Origin: Stenotrophomonas maltophilia
GTDB taxonomy: Bacteria > Pseudomonadota > Gammaproteobacteria > Xanthomonadales > Xanthomonadaceae
DNA length: 64,000 nucleotides
Assembly (NCBI RefSeq): GCF_002205165.1
Contig: NZ_NIVS01000032.1
Span: forward strand, 62,001-126,000
Direction: 5' to 3'
The notes beneath the pieces were generated by a model. That model searched no databases, was not told where the DNA came from, and worked only from the letters and a program-made list of their open reading frames with translations. The position numbers and the translations under genes are program-made. Shown piece by piece: positions 1 to 10,900 of the stretch. Each line of letters starts with the position of its first letter. Positions within the stretch are counted from its first letter, which is position 1.

Positions 1-1
1 T

Positions 2-3000
2 CTGGTCGAAAGCAGCGCGTTGCGCGCCTGGATCGACGGCAAGGACAGCCAGGCCAGCAAGGGCATCTTCGATGTGCCTGCCATGTTCGTGGCGAAGTCC
101 GGCGCAGATTCTTCCCGCATCGCCCTGAAGTACGATTCGCTCAACCGCCAGTTCATCGTGCCGGACATTTCGGCCAACGGGGGCGGTTCGATCTACCTCG
201 ATGGCCGCATCGTCAGCACATCCACCGCCGGCTCGCTCAATGTGGTCAGTGGCAAGGGCTCGGTGGTCATCAACAATGGCCTGGCCGATGTGGGCCTGCA
301 GCTTGGCAACATCCTGGTCGGCAACGGGGCGCCCGGGCAGATCACCATCCGCGACCGTGAGCTCAATACCGCCTCGTGGTATCTGCGCGACGGCAACGGC
401 AACGTGAAGGGCTATCAGGGCGGTGTGAATGCCCTGAACTGGGATGCCCCGGGGGTATCGGCCCTCAGCAACACGACCGCGTATGACCCGCGCGCCGGCA
501 TGTTCGCGAGTTGGACACAGACGGCCCGCATCGCGCGCAACATCCAGTCCGATAACGGCGTACTTACTGCCGAGAACTGGCGCTGGGTAGACAGGTACAA
601 CAACACCGTCTTCAACGGCCAGCAGTGGGAAACCTCCGAGGTCACGTACGGCAACAAGGCAGGCGGCGTGGCGGTATTCGAGTCGCAGCTGACCGGCGAC
701 TTCGGCAGCTACCTTGATTCACGCGTGAACTACCGCTGCGAGAAGAAGAACCAAAGTGGCTGCCGCTACAACTACGGTTTCCCGGGCAGCAATGAGTTCA
801 ATGACGGTGGCACGTGGCGCACCAGCTGGTACCAGCGCGCGCCGCGCACTGGCACGCTGGTCGTCACCAACACGGCCAAGGCCGACAACCGGATCGGCAT
901 CAACTTCAGCGCCAACGATGCAGGCCTGCTCGACGTCGACTCCGGCCAGACCATCCGTATCAATGGTGTTCTGAAGAACACCGATGGCCGGACCTTCCTG
1001 ACCAGCGAGAACGGCAGCATCGTCAGCGCATCGCGTGATGCCAGGATCATCACGAACCAGTTGACCCTCGACGCGGCCGGCAGCATCGGCAGCATTGTCG
1101 GCGCCCAGGCCGGCGAAGCCACCAATCCGCTGGATGTCCAGATGGTGTCCTACACCAACGCCAACGGCGCCACCGTGGCCGCCGGCAACCTGGTGGCCCG
1201 TGCGGGCGGTGACATTGCGCTGGACGTGGATTCGGCAGCCAAGGTGCTGATCAACGCCGGCAGTGGCACCGGCCGTGGCGACGTGTGGCTGCGCGCCAAG
1301 TACGACATTGAAGGTGCGGCCAACGGCAATGCTGCGTCGATCATCGGTGCCGACATCACCCTGGACAGCGTCTACGGTGCCATCGGCTCGCTCTCCCGGC
1401 CCCTGGTGGTCGATGCCGGCGAGCGTACCCGCAGCGACGGCGTGCTGGAGGGTGGGCTCATCTCGGCTCGGGCGACCGGTGACATCGCATTGCGCGACCT
1501 CGGCGGCGACTTCTGGGTCCAGCGCATCGAATCGCTGGCCGGCGACGTGCTGATCGAGGCCCCCTCGGGCTCGATCTACAGCGGCTCCCAGCGCGCCTCG
1601 TCCAGTTTCCTCAACGAAGCACAGCTGGCCAGCCTCCGCGACAACCTCAAACTGTTCCAGGGCGGCGGCCAGCAGTCGATCACCAGCTATCAGAGCCAGG
1701 TTGACGCCAGCTACGCCGAGTACTTCCAGCTCCGCTCGCTGGGCAGTGTCGTGGATGGGCGCTACGTGGCCGGTGGCACCGCCATCACCCTGTTCCGCGC
1801 CATGGCAGAAGCCGCGCGGGGCGGCAGCCTGGATGATGCCGGTGTCGGCGACTACCTCGCAGAACGCTTCAACCGGCTGGGCACGGTTTTCACCGACGCC
1901 TTCGGCACCGGCTGGCAGCAGGAAGCGATCTTCGCGGTCTTCAACGCAGGGTACCGCTATGATCTCGCGGCCAGCGCTGGCGACAGCGCCATGGTGGCCG
2001 CACGCAAGGCTGTCCTTCTTGATGGCATGACGGCTGACTCCCAGTGGAGCCAGGATCAGCTGCGCTACGTGTTCAATGCCAATGCACTGGAACCGTCCAC
2101 CGGTTCGGCCCTGAATGCCGAACCGGTCATCATTGGGCGCAATGTCACCCTGCGTGCCCGCGATGACCTCGGTCGCCTGGACAAGGAATACACGGTCAGC
2201 CTGGCGGACGTGAACAGCGGCAACCTCAGTGCCGAGGCGATGCTGGCCATGCGGCTTGCGACCACGCCGGGCGACGTGCAGATGCTCGATGCAGCGGGCA
2301 ACGTGCTGACGCCCGATCAGGTGCGCGGCGGTGCCGTGGTGGTGTCGCTGCGCATCCGCAGCACGGCACCGGTGGTGCTGGCGGCCACGGGCGGGATCGA
2401 TGCCGATGTGGGCGGCGATGCCTACCTGCAGGGCAGCACGTCGCTGGCGCTGGACAGCTTCACTGCCGGGGGCAACGTGCGTATCGGCAGTGACGGCGAT
2501 ATCACCGATACCGGCGGCAGCGCCGCCGGCGCGACACTGAGCGTCGGCAAGGACCTCAGCCTGAGCGCCCTGCGCAGCATCATGGGCCACGATGGTCAGC
2601 CGCTGCGCGTGCAGATCAACGGCAGCCTGCTGCTGGCCAACGCCGGTGAACATGTGCGCCTGGCGCAGCAGGCCGGCAACCTGCGCATCGGCCTGGTGAG
2701 AGCGAATCAGGACGTGGTCCTGGATGTGGGCGATGGCAGCCTGCTGTCCTACCTCAAGGGCGTGAGCACGCTGACCGGGCGCGACATCCAGCTCGCCGTG
2801 CGCGACGACATCCGCGACGAGGACGGCACTTCGCTGGCCCTGCGGATCGTGGCCGGCGGACGGCTGGATGGCGTGGCGGGAGGCCAGGTGCGCCTTTCCA
2901 GCGACGTGGATATGCCGATCGGCACGCTCACCGCAGGTGGGGACCTGCAGCTGTTGAGCACCACGGGCAGACTGAGTGCGCTGCAGTTGCAGGCCGGCGG

Positions 3001-5527
3001 CGATCTGCAGGCCACGGGGTATGGCGGTGCCGAGCTGGGGGTGGTGGAGGCCGCGGGCGAGGCGACGGTCAGTGCCCCGATGGGCGATATCCGCATTGGC
3101 AACCTGCGCGCTGCATCCGCCCATGTCGCCGCCGGTGGCGGCCTGCAGTTGGGGGATGCCGCCATTGACCAGGTGCTGCAGCTGCTCTCGCTACAGGCCA
3201 CATCGCTGGCTGCGGGGGCCCAGGTCAGCGCTGGCGACAGTGTGCAGATCGATGCAGGCGGCGTTGCGATGGGGGCAGGGAGCCAGCTGAGTGCGGGCCG
3301 GGTGGTCGCGGTGCGTTCCAGTGCGGATATCCGGGTAGGCGAGGTAGCCGTCACCGGTAACACCGCCACGGGCAGCGTGATGCTGCAGGCTGACGGCCGC
3401 ATCGATTCCAATGGAGACGCAGCCGTCAACATCGGTGGCGGCGGCAACGTGCTGGCCAGCCTGCAGGCGGGCGATGGAATCGGCAGTGATACGCAGGCCA
3501 TCACGGTCGATGTCGGCCAGCTTGCGCTGGCACGCAGCGACCGCGGGGACATCCACCTGCGCCTTCCCAACGGGGGTGTGGTGGGAGACGTGGTGGCCGC
3601 CTCGGGGGCGGTCTCGTTGCACAGCGACGCGCATCTGCAAGCGGATCTGCTGGATGCGGCAACCGACCTCCAGCTGGAGACGGCGTCTGCCGACATCGGC
3701 CGCCTTGATGCTGGCGCCGATGCCGTCGTGAACAGCGCCGGCGCGCTTGCGGTGGCCCTGGGGAGGGTCGGCGGCGATGCGCAGCTTCACAGCGCCGGAG
3801 CGATGCGTATTGGCGAGCTGCAGGCGCAGGGCGCACTGAACGCGGCCGCCGGTGCCGCGCTGGTGGCGCAGACGCTGTCGTCGGGTTCGGCAATTCAGCT
3901 GGATGCGTCCGATGCGTTGGAGGTGCAGCAGCTGCGCAGCGCCGGCGATCTTGCCGCTGCGGCAGGCGGACTGCTCGGCATCGGCGACCTGGTGGCCGAT
4001 GGCGATGCGCGCCTTGAAGGCGCTGCGGACGTACGCCTGGCCCAGGGGGTGGTCGGGCAGTCGCTGGACGTTGCTGCGGCCGGCACGCTGGATGTGCGTG
4101 CCGCCAAGGTCGGTGGCGACTTCATCGCGAACGCTGGAGGTCTGCTGGCCATCGACAATGCTGCCGTGGGGGGGCAGGCAAGTATCGATGGCGGCACGGA
4201 TATGCAGCTTGGCGATGCAACGGTCGCGCAGTCACTGGTGCTCAACGCGGGCCGCGCCATCACCGTCGGCAGCGCGGCTGTCGATGGCTCGATGACGCTG
4301 CGCGCCGGTCAGTCGATCGAGGTGGGCACGGCAGCGATCGGGGTGGATGGTGACTGGGTTGCAGGCACCCACCTCTCCGCCGATGAAGTGACCGTGGGCT
4401 GCAACTTCCGCGGCGATGCCGGTGCCGGGTTGGCCATCGGCACGCTCAACGCAGGCTGCGGTATTGGCCTGTCCGCCCATGATGCGCTGCGGTTCGACGC
4501 GTTGCAGGCGGCCGGCGGCATCGCGCTGGCATCGCGGGGCTCGGATGTTCAGGGCCGACAGCTGGACGCGGGGACCCTGCAGTTGCAGGCCGCAGGGGAT
4601 ATCCGGATCGAAGCGGCCCGCGCCGGCGGCGACCTGGTGGCGACCAGCGGCGGCACCCAGCAGTGGGGCGCGTACCAGGCCGGTGGCAATGCAGCGCTGC
4701 AGGCAGGTCGGGATATCCAGTTCTCGAGCGGCCGTAGCGGTGGCGCCCACTCGATCATTGCCGGCGGTAGCATCGGCTTCGAGCGTGCCAGCGCCGGCAC
4801 CACGGCCTACATGGACGCACAGGCCGGTTCGTTGGCCGGTGGCCAGTTGCAGGCAGCCGCTGCACAGCTGTCCGCGCGCGACACCTTGTCGCTGGCTCAG
4901 GCGATGGTCGATACCCGTTTGAACCTGGCTGCCGATGATGTGCAGGCACAGGTAAGGCAGTCCGATGCGGGCGAAGGCGTGCTGACCACCACCCTGACCG
5001 GCTATCGCAATGGTGTCGCCAGCCGGATCGTGGTGGACGTGCAGCCGCGCGATGCCTGGCTGATCGACGCGCTGCAGGCCATGGGGGCACAGCTGACGTC
5101 CTCCTCGTCGCGCGTGGCCATCGCCGATGGCCATGTGGAACGCAGTATGACGCTGACCACGCCATCCCTGCAGCTGCTGATGGACAACACCAGCCCGGTA
5201 CTGCGCCCGGCGGATGCGCAGCTGATGCAGTTGAACCGCCGCTTCCATCTGGCGGCCGATGGCCGGCTGCTGGATACCAATGCCTATGTACTGCGGTTCA
5301 ACGATGGCGTCCGGGTGAGCAGCCCGAACTACAACCGCGAGCACATCGATGCCGGGCCGGCCTACCTGGGCGAAAGCGCGGTGCGCTACATGGGCCGCAT
5401 GCTGAATCTCCGGTCGCCGGAGATGGCGGTGCCCGCCCGTGCGCCTGCGGAAGGTGATGAGGCCAAGGCCCGTGACGTGGTGACCCCGGCCATCGGCGGC
5501 GCGGTCAACCTCGGGGCGCCCAACTGA
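2..5527 (+). CDS. Two-partner-secretion exoprotein (TpsA, filamentous haemagglutinin-like), 5' end outside window
   Basis: The frame is open from the first bases, so the N-terminal signal and TPS secretion domain lie upstream. About 1,841 residues are visible. They are Gly/Ala/Asp-rich and full of short imperfect repeats of the kind AGGDLQL and GDVLIEA, as expected of a right-handed beta-helix shaft. Near residues 140-260 there is a less repetitive, aromatic-rich insert that could be a functional head. The pair Cys1467/Cys1486 (window numbering) is the only close cysteine pair I noticed in the repetitive shaft. The stop TGA shares its last base with the ATG of the next gene, a TpsB transporter, which supports the assignment. 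Families of this kind are large adhesins or contact-dependent toxins; no C-terminal toxin module is evident, so an adhesin is favoured. Confidence 0.85.
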   Translation: MVESSALRAWIDGKDSQASKGIFDVPAMFVAKSGADSSRIALKYDSLNRQFIVPDISANGGGSIYLDGRIVSTSTAGSLNVVSGKGSVVINNGLADVGLQLGNILVGNGAPGQITIRDRELNTASWYLRDGNGNVKGYQGGVNALNWDAPGVSALSNTTAYDPRAGMFASWTQTARIARNIQSDNGVLTAENWRWVDRYNNTVFNGQQWETSEVTYGNKAGGVAVFESQLTGDFGSYLDSRVNYRCEKKNQSGCRYNYGFPGSNEFNDGGTWRTSWYQRAPRTGTLVVTNTAKADNRIGINFSANDAGLLDVDSGQTIRINGVLKNTDGRTFLTSENGSIVSASRDARIITNQLTLDAAGSIGSIVGAQAGEATNPLDVQMVSYTNANGATVAAGNLVARAGGDIALDVDSAAKVLINAGSGTGRGDVWLRAKYDIEGAANGNAASIIGADITLDSVYGAIGSLSRPLVVDAGERTRSDGVLEGGLISARATGDIALRDLGGDFWVQRIESLAGDVLIEAPSGSIYSGSQRASSSFLNEAQLASLRDNLKLFQGGGQQSITSYQSQVDASYAEYFQLRSLGSVVDGRYVAGGTAITLFRAMAEAARGGSLDDAGVGDYLAERFNRLGTVFTDAFGTGWQQEAIFAVFNAGYRYDLAASAGDSAMVAARKAVLLDGMTADSQWSQDQLRYVFNANALEPSTGSALNAEPVIIGRNVTLRARDDLGRLDKEYTVSLADVNSGNLSAEAMLAMRLATTPGDVQMLDAAGNVLTPDQVRGGAVVVSLRIRSTAPVVLAATGGIDADVGGDAYLQGSTSLALDSFTAGGNVRIGSDGDITDTGGSAAGATLSVGKDLSLSALRSIMGHDGQPLRVQINGSLLLANAGEHVRLAQQAGNLRIGLVRANQDVVLDVGDGSLLSYLKGVSTLTGRDIQLAVRDDIRDEDGTSLALRIVAGGRLDGVAGGQVRLSSDVDMPIGTLTAGGDLQLLSTTGRLSALQLQAGGDLQATGYGGAELGVVEAAGEATVSAPMGDIRIGNLRAASAHVAAGGGLQLGDAAIDQVLQLLSLQATSLAAGAQVSAGDSVQIDAGGVAMGAGSQLSAGRVVAVRSSADIRVGEVAVTGNTATGSVMLQADGRIDSNGDAAVNIGGGGNVLASLQAGDGIGSDTQAITVDVGQLALARSDRGDIHLRLPNGGVVGDVVAASGAVSLHSDAHLQADLLDAATDLQLETASADIGRLDAGADAVVNSAGALAVALGRVGGDAQLHSAGAMRIGELQAQGALNAAAGAALVAQTLSSGSAIQLDASDALEVQQLRSAGDLAAAAGGLLGIGDLVADGDARLEGAADVRLAQGVVGQSLDVAAAGTLDVRAAKVGGDFIANAGGLLAIDNAAVGGQASIDGGTDMQLGDATVAQSLVLNAGRAITVGSAAVDGSMTLRAGQSIEVGTAAIGVDGDWVAGTHLSADEVTVGCNFRGDAGAGLAIGTLNAGCGIGLSAHDALRFDALQAAGGIALASRGSDVQGRQLDAGTLQLQAAGDIRIEAARAGGDLVATSGGTQQWGAYQAGGNAALQAGRDIQFSSGRSGGAHSIIAGGSIGFERASAGTTAYMDAQAGSLAGGQLQAAAAQLSARDTLSLAQAMVDTRLNLAADDVQAQVRQSDAGEGVLTTTLTGYRNGVASRIVVDVQPRDAWLIDALQAMGAQLTSSSSRVAIADGHVERSMTLTTPSLQLLMDNTSPVLRPADAQLMQLNRRFHLAADGRLLDTNAYVLRFNDGVRVSSPNYNREHIDAGPAYLGESAVRYMGRMLNLRSPEMAVPARAPAEGDEAKARDVVTPAIGGAVNLGAPN

Positions 5528-7158
5528 TGAACGACGGAAAAAACACCATGTACCGAGGGATGCTCCTGATCGGCAGCGCGCTGCTGCCTTGTCTGGCCCA
5601 TGCGCAGAGCAGTACCGGCACCGCGGGGAGGGACACCTCGCAGCGCATTGATGGCTACTACGAGCAGCGCCAGCCGTTGCAGCCGGCGCGACCAGTGGTG
5701 GATCCGGTGCAACCGGCGCCCCCGCCGACCGAGCAGGGCGGGCTGGCCAACGCCCGTGGGAGCTTCGTGCTGAAGGAGGTCCGTTTCAGTCCATCGGCGC
5801 TGCTTCCGGAGGCCACCCTCGATGCGATCGCCGCCCGCTACGAGGGCCGGGAGGTCCACCTGGCCGAGCTGGAGACACTGGTGGCCGAGGTCAACGCCGC
5901 CTACGAGGCGGCCGGGATCAGTACGGCACGGGCGCTGCTGCGCGAGCAGGCGATCAACGAGGGGCGCGTTGACGTTACCTTGCTGGAAGGCACGCTGGGA
6001 ACGCTGGAGGTGTCCGGGGAGGGCAAGGTCCCGGTGCGCTTTGTCGAGCGGCGGGTACGGCAGCCGGTAGGGGAGGTCGTACGCAGCGATCGCCTGCGCG
6101 ATGAGCTGGTCTACCTCAACCGCACCACCGACCTGCAGGTGCGGGCACTGATGCGGCCGGGCCAGGCCGCCGGCCAGACCGACATCCTGCTGCTCGCCGA
6201 TGTGCCGGACCGACGCAACTGGGGCGTGTTCGTCGATAACTCCGGCGTGGAGACCACGGGCCGGGAGCGCTACGGTGCGCACGGCCAGTTCTGGGGTCTG
6301 GCCGGAATCAGTGACCTGCTCGCCGGCTCGGTGGCGTGGTCGCGCGGCGGGCTGGAAGGGCGCATCGGCTACTCGGGGATCGTCAACACCCGCAATGGCC
6401 GGGTCGGTGCCAGCGTCTCACGCAGCCAGATCAACATCATCGACGGCGCGTACCGCAGTCTGGACATCACCGGCGAGTCGACCAGCTATGGCCTGGACTT
6501 CACCCAGCCATGGGTGGCCACGCCGAACTGGCTGCTGTCCACGGTCGCCAACGTCTCGCGCAGCAACTCCGTTTCGGATATCGGCGACGTGCGGGTGTCG
6601 GAGGTCGATTCGACGACCCTGACCCTGGGTATCAGCACCGGCTACCGCAACGACGGCTACGATTGGACGTTCTATCAGGGTGTGTCGCGCATCCGCACCG
6701 ATGAGACGCTGGCCGCAGGGCGTGCCTTCACCACCGCCAACGGGTCCACCAGCTGGACCCAGCGCATCGGCGGCAGCGGCCTGCTGTACCGGGCGCAGCT
6801 GGGGTGGCAGTTCACCAACGGCGACTTCCTGCCGTCCAGCAACCTGTTCCAGGTGGGGGGCATCGGCAGCGTGCGTGGCTACGTGCGTGGCGCGCTCTCC
6901 GGCGTGAAAGGTTACTTCGGCACCGTCGAGCTGCACCGGCCCTACCGCCAGGCGCACGATGTCTACGTGTTCTTCGATCACGGCGAAGTCCGCGGCGACT
7001 ATCCCACCTCGGCCAGCATCAGCAGTGTCGGCGTCGGCCTGAATGGACAGCTCGCCAAGCGCTACAGCTACAGCCTTGACCTCGGCCACCCGCTGGACAA
7101 AGTGCTGCAGGACGATGACAGCCTGCGGGCGGACTTCCGCATCAGCGCACGCTGGTGA
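5527..7158 (+). CDS. TpsB outer-membrane transporter (ShlB/FhaC/HecB family)
   Basis: A 543-residue protein with an N-terminal signal peptide (hydrophobic stretch around residues 11-25 ending LAHAQ), a proline-rich linker, a POTRA_2-type domain (about 80-165) and a 16-strand ShlB-type beta-barrel. The conserved VRGY motif of the Omp85/TpsB superfamily is present (GSVRGYVRG, near residue 457), and the chain ends in an aromatic residue (SARW), typical of BAM substrates. It should export the upstream TpsA protein across the outer membrane. The first ATG overlaps the tpsA stop by one base. A second ATG at 5548 gives a tidier signal peptide and is a possible alternative start. Confidence 0.93.
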   Translation: MNDGKNTMYRGMLLIGSALLPCLAHAQSSTGTAGRDTSQRIDGYYEQRQPLQPARPVVDPVQPAPPPTEQGGLANARGSFVLKEVRFSPSALLPEATLDAIAARYEGREVHLAELETLVAEVNAAYEAAGISTARALLREQAINEGRVDVTLLEGTLGTLEVSGEGKVPVRFVERRVRQPVGEVVRSDRLRDELVYLNRTTDLQVRALMRPGQAAGQTDILLLADVPDRRNWGVFVDNSGVETTGRERYGAHGQFWGLAGISDLLAGSVAWSRGGLEGRIGYSGIVNTRNGRVGASVSRSQINIIDGAYRSLDITGESTSYGLDFTQPWVATPNWLLSTVANVSRSNSVSDIGDVRVSEVDSTTLTLGISTGYRNDGYDWTFYQGVSRIRTDETLAAGRAFTTANGSTSWTQRIGGSGLLYRAQLGWQFTNGDFLPSSNLFQVGGIGSVRGYVRGALSGVKGYFGTVELHRPYRQAHDVYVFFDHGEVRGDYPTSASISSVGVGLNGQLAKRYSYSLDLGHPLDKVLQDDDSLRADFRISARW

Positions 7159-7166
7159 TCGGCAGG

Positions 7167-7195
7167 GCCGGCCGGGCGCACGGCTCCCGGCCGGC
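7167..7195 (+). terminator. Strong GC hairpin after tpsB
   Basis: A perfect 10-bp inverted repeat (GCCGGCCGGG and its complement) with a 9-nt loop starts 9 bases after the tpsB stop. There is no U-tract, so it may act as an RNA-stabilising hairpin or a weak or factor-assisted terminator. Confidence 0.45.
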
Positions 7196-7230
7196 GATGA
7201 GGCCGGCGGGGAGGTCGAGTGGTCGCATTG

Positions 7231-7245
7231 TGAGAATGATTCGCA
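7231..7245. promoter_or_regulatory. Fur-box-like site upstream of the DUF3817 gene
   Basis: TGAGAATGATTCGCA matches the 15-base Fur core TGATAATnATTATCA at 11 of 14 positions. It overlaps a plausible -35 (TTCGCA, 7240-7245), 18 bp upstream of a -10-like TATGAT at 7264-7269. Iron repression of the small membrane-protein gene that follows is inferred. Confidence 0.5.
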
Positions 7246-7302
7246 TCAAACACATCGGCTGGCTATGATGCGGGTCCTGTCCGTTACGAGCTTGAGCCCG
7301 CC

Positions 7303-7632
7303 TTGAAGAGTGCATTGCCAATCAGCCCCATGGGCCGCGTTTTCGCCACGGTGGCCTTCATCGAAGCCCTGACCTGGGCCGGGTTGTTGATCGGCATGTA
7401 CTTGAAATATCAGGCGGCCGATCCGACGCCGGTCGGGGTCAAGATCTTCGGCCCGATCCACGGCGTGGCCTTCATGGTCTACGTGGTGGTCGCGGTACTC
7501 GCCGCCATCCGCCTGCGCTGGCCGTGGTGGGCCGCGCTGCTGGCATTGGCGGCGGCGGTGCCACCGTTGGTGACGCTGCCGCTGGAGTGGTGGTTCAAGC
7601 GTCGCGGGCTGTTGTCCAGGCCGGTGCGGTGA
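7303..7632 (+). CDS. DUF3817 family integral membrane protein
   Basis: A 109-residue protein with three predicted membrane helices (about 11-32, 49-67 and 71-90). The GRxFxxVAFxEAxTW opening and the central GPIHGVAF motif are characteristic of the DUF3817 family, whose function is unknown. A TTG start at 7303 is chosen because GAG lies six bases upstream and the predicted promoter (-10 at 7264-7269) would give a short leader. The ATG at 7330 is possible and would begin right at the family domain. The gene stands alone and is preceded by a Fur-box-like site, which hints at a link with iron status. Confidence 0.8.
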   Translation: MKSALPISPMGRVFATVAFIEALTWAGLLIGMYLKYQAADPTPVGVKIFGPIHGVAFMVYVVVAVLAAIRLRWPWWAALLALAAAVPPLVTLPLEWWFKRRGLLSRPVR

Positions 7633-7912
7633 CGTAAAACGCTAGCCGATTGCGTCGCGGTAGTGGCTCGGCGACTGCGCCAAACATCCGCGATGGGCGT
7701 GCGGCGATGCAACACCTGCACTTGACACGTCTGCCCACGTCCCACTCGCAATGAGTGATGCGTCACGTGTGTCGATCAACAGCCTGACCAATTCCAGACT
7801 GCCATCACAGCATCGCACCTATCAATCGAACCAAAGCACGCAGAGGAGTCAGACAAGACTACGTTCATGCCCCCTTAACCAGTTTCGACTGGATATCCAT
7901 GGAGGCGCATCA

Positions 7913-10900
7913 ATGCAACGTAAGTCCGCTGTTCCCGATCGTGTTGTTGGCAGGCAACGCCTACGCATGCTGCTGCTCGCGTCTTCGCTGCTCAGCGCGT
8001 CGGCATTCGCACAGAGCACGGTAGGTGACATCAACGGCCTGGCCCCAGGGTTCACCGGTGGCGAGGTGCGTATACGCAACCTGGATTCAGGCGTTACTCG
8101 CGAGAGCGCGATCAGTGCCGACGGACGATTCCGTGTCGGCGCGCTAGGCGCAGGCCGCTATGAAGTGCAAGCAACCGGTGCCAACGGCGACGCACGTACC
8201 ATTGTCGTCACCGTTATTGCAGGCCAGACCACCAGTGCCGACATGAGCCGCGCGGCAACACTGGACACGGTCAACGTCCGCGCCCAGCTGGGGGCAACCA
8301 TCGACCTGGGCAGCGTCGAGTCGCGCACTACCTTCACTGCGGAGCAGTTGAATGCCTTGCCCGTCGGGCGGGACATCACCAGTGTATCGCTGCTGACGCC
8401 CGGCACTGTCGCCAGCAGCGGGTATTTCGGGCCGGCATCCTTCGGGGGCGCGTCGGCCGCCGAGAACAGCTATTACGTCAACGGCTTCAACGTGACGAAT
8501 CTGTTCGACAGCCTCAGTTTCTCCGAGGTCCCGTTCCAGGCGATCGATCAGCTGGACGTCCAGACCGGTGGCTATGGTGCGCGTTATGGCTTTTCCACCG
8601 GTGGTGTCACCAGCGTCAACGTCAAACGCGGCACCAACGAATGGAAAGGCGGTTTCAGCTGGACCACGGCGCCGAACGCGTGGCGGAGTACCGAACCGGA
8701 CACGTTGCGCACCGATGGCACATTGCTCCGCTCCTACGACAACAACACACGGAGCAGTGATGTTGCCTCGGCCTGGATCGGTGGCCCGCTGATCCAGGAC
8801 AAACTGTTTCTGTTCGCGCTGGGCAGCATGAGTCGCGACGAACGAGAAACGTACGGCGGGCGGACGGCCGAGGCCTCCCGGTCACCGCAGGACCCCACCC
8901 GTCCAAAGCCACCGACGTCCCTTTCGACCACAGCCGAGGAGTACACCTCCAAAAATCCATACTGGCTGGTCAAACTGGATTGGTACCTCAACGACAACAA
9001 CCATCTCGAGTACACCGGCTTTGGTAATCGCGGCCGGTATCACTACGACAACTACACGGCCGCCTACGACAGCGACAGGCCCGATGCCGAGGCCAGCAAG
9101 AAGGAGTATCTCGGCCGGCTGTATCGCGAGCGGGACGGCGCCACGCATGTCCTGCAATGGACGAGCTACCTCAGTGATGCGCTGACGGCCAGTGTCCGCT
9201 ACGGCCAGATGCGCAACAAGAACTCGGATTACACGATCAGTCCGGATGGGAAACGTTCGGACTATGACGGCAACATTCTGAGCCCTGACGGCGACTGCCC
9301 CTATGTTTTCGATGCCGTTCTTGGCAAGCGGGTAGGGTGCGCGGTCACCAGCCAGATCGATGTCAAGGACGGCAGCAACGAACGTACCAGTGCAATGGTC
9401 GATTTCACCTGGCAGTTGGCTGCCCATCAGCTTGGTTTCGGCTATAGCAATGACCAATGGAAATCGCGTCAGGGCACCGCGTACTCGAGTGGCGCCTATT
9501 GGCGTCTCCACGAAGACTATGCGCGCAGGATCAACTTCCGCACCGGCGGCACCATCGGCATCAAGCAGCGTTCCTGGTATCTGGAAGATCATTGGCAGAT
9601 CAACGACGCCTTCATGCTGTATGCGGGTATCCGGAATGATTCCTTTGACAACCGGAACAGCGATGGGGTGTCGTTCGTCAAGCAGGACAACATCTGGCAG
9701 CCGCGCGGTGGCTTTGCCTGGGATGTGATGGGCGACGGAAACAGCAAGCTGTTCGGCTCGCTTGGCCGCTACTCGCTTCCGATTGCCGCCAATGTGTCGC
9801 TGCGTGCGGCGTCGGCGTCGTATTACACCAATGAGTTCTTCACCTACGACGGCTATGATCCGGTCACTGGCAAGCCGAACATCACCGGCTCCTACCGCGG
9901 CGGAAGTGCGGACAGCGTTTCCAACGGTGCGGACGGGTCAGCGCCTGATCCCAAGGCTGTGGCGTCCAAAGGCTTGAAACCCTACACCCAGGACGAGGCG
10001 ATTCTGGGTTACGAGCACCGTATCCAGTCCTCGAACGCCTGGCTTGACGGCTGGACATTGGGGGCGAAGGTGACGTATCGCCGGATCAACAACGTCATTG
10101 ACGACACCTGTGATGCCCGCTCGCTGTACAACGCGGCCAAGAAGGCAGGCTATGACCTCTCCAACTGGGACAGCCCGTGGGAGGTGCCCTCCGGCATCCC
10201 GGGGTGCTGGATCTACAATCCGGGCGAGGACCTGACGCTGAGCATCGACGTGGATGGCGATGGCAAGCCGGATGACATCACGGTGCCGGGCGACGAGCTC
10301 GGCCCGAAGGCCAAGCGCAGCTATCGTGCCTTGTCATTGTCTGCTGATCGGCAGGGAGAGCGCTGGTACGCCAGCCTGAATTACACCTGGTCCAAGCTGT
10401 ATGGCAACTACGAAGGTCTGGTGAAGAGCACCAACGGTCAGGACGACACGGGCACCACCTCGGACTTCGATTTCAAGGAACTGATGTACGGTGCGGATGG
10501 CTATCTGTTCAATGATCGTCGCCACAGCTTCAAGCTGTATGGGGCGTACGACCTGACGGACCAGTGGCAGATCGGCGCCAATCTTCTGATCCAGTCCGGC
10601 ACGCCGATCACCTGCCTGGGCGGCGGCTATGGCACGTTCGGGACCGAGTATGGCTATGCCGGGGTATTCCACACCTGCAATGCGGACATGGAAGACGTGG
10701 TCGGCCTGGGGAGCAGTGGTCGCACGCCTTGGGTGGCCAGCCTCGATCCGACGGTGATCTACCGGCCGGCAGCCCTGAAGGGCCTGAGCGTGCAGTTCTC
10801 GGTGCTCAACCTCTTCAACTCGGTCAAACCCCTGCAGGTGTACGAGACCAAGTACAGCGTCGACTCGGCAGGCACCATCACCGACTTCTTCAACCACGAG

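Noticed and set aside
719..3124. 801-codon open frame on the minus strand opposite tpsA
   Set aside because: It lies entirely within the tpsA repeats, has no ribosome site or recognisable domain, and its His/Gln/Ala-rich sequence is the usual antisense shadow of GC-rich coding DNA.
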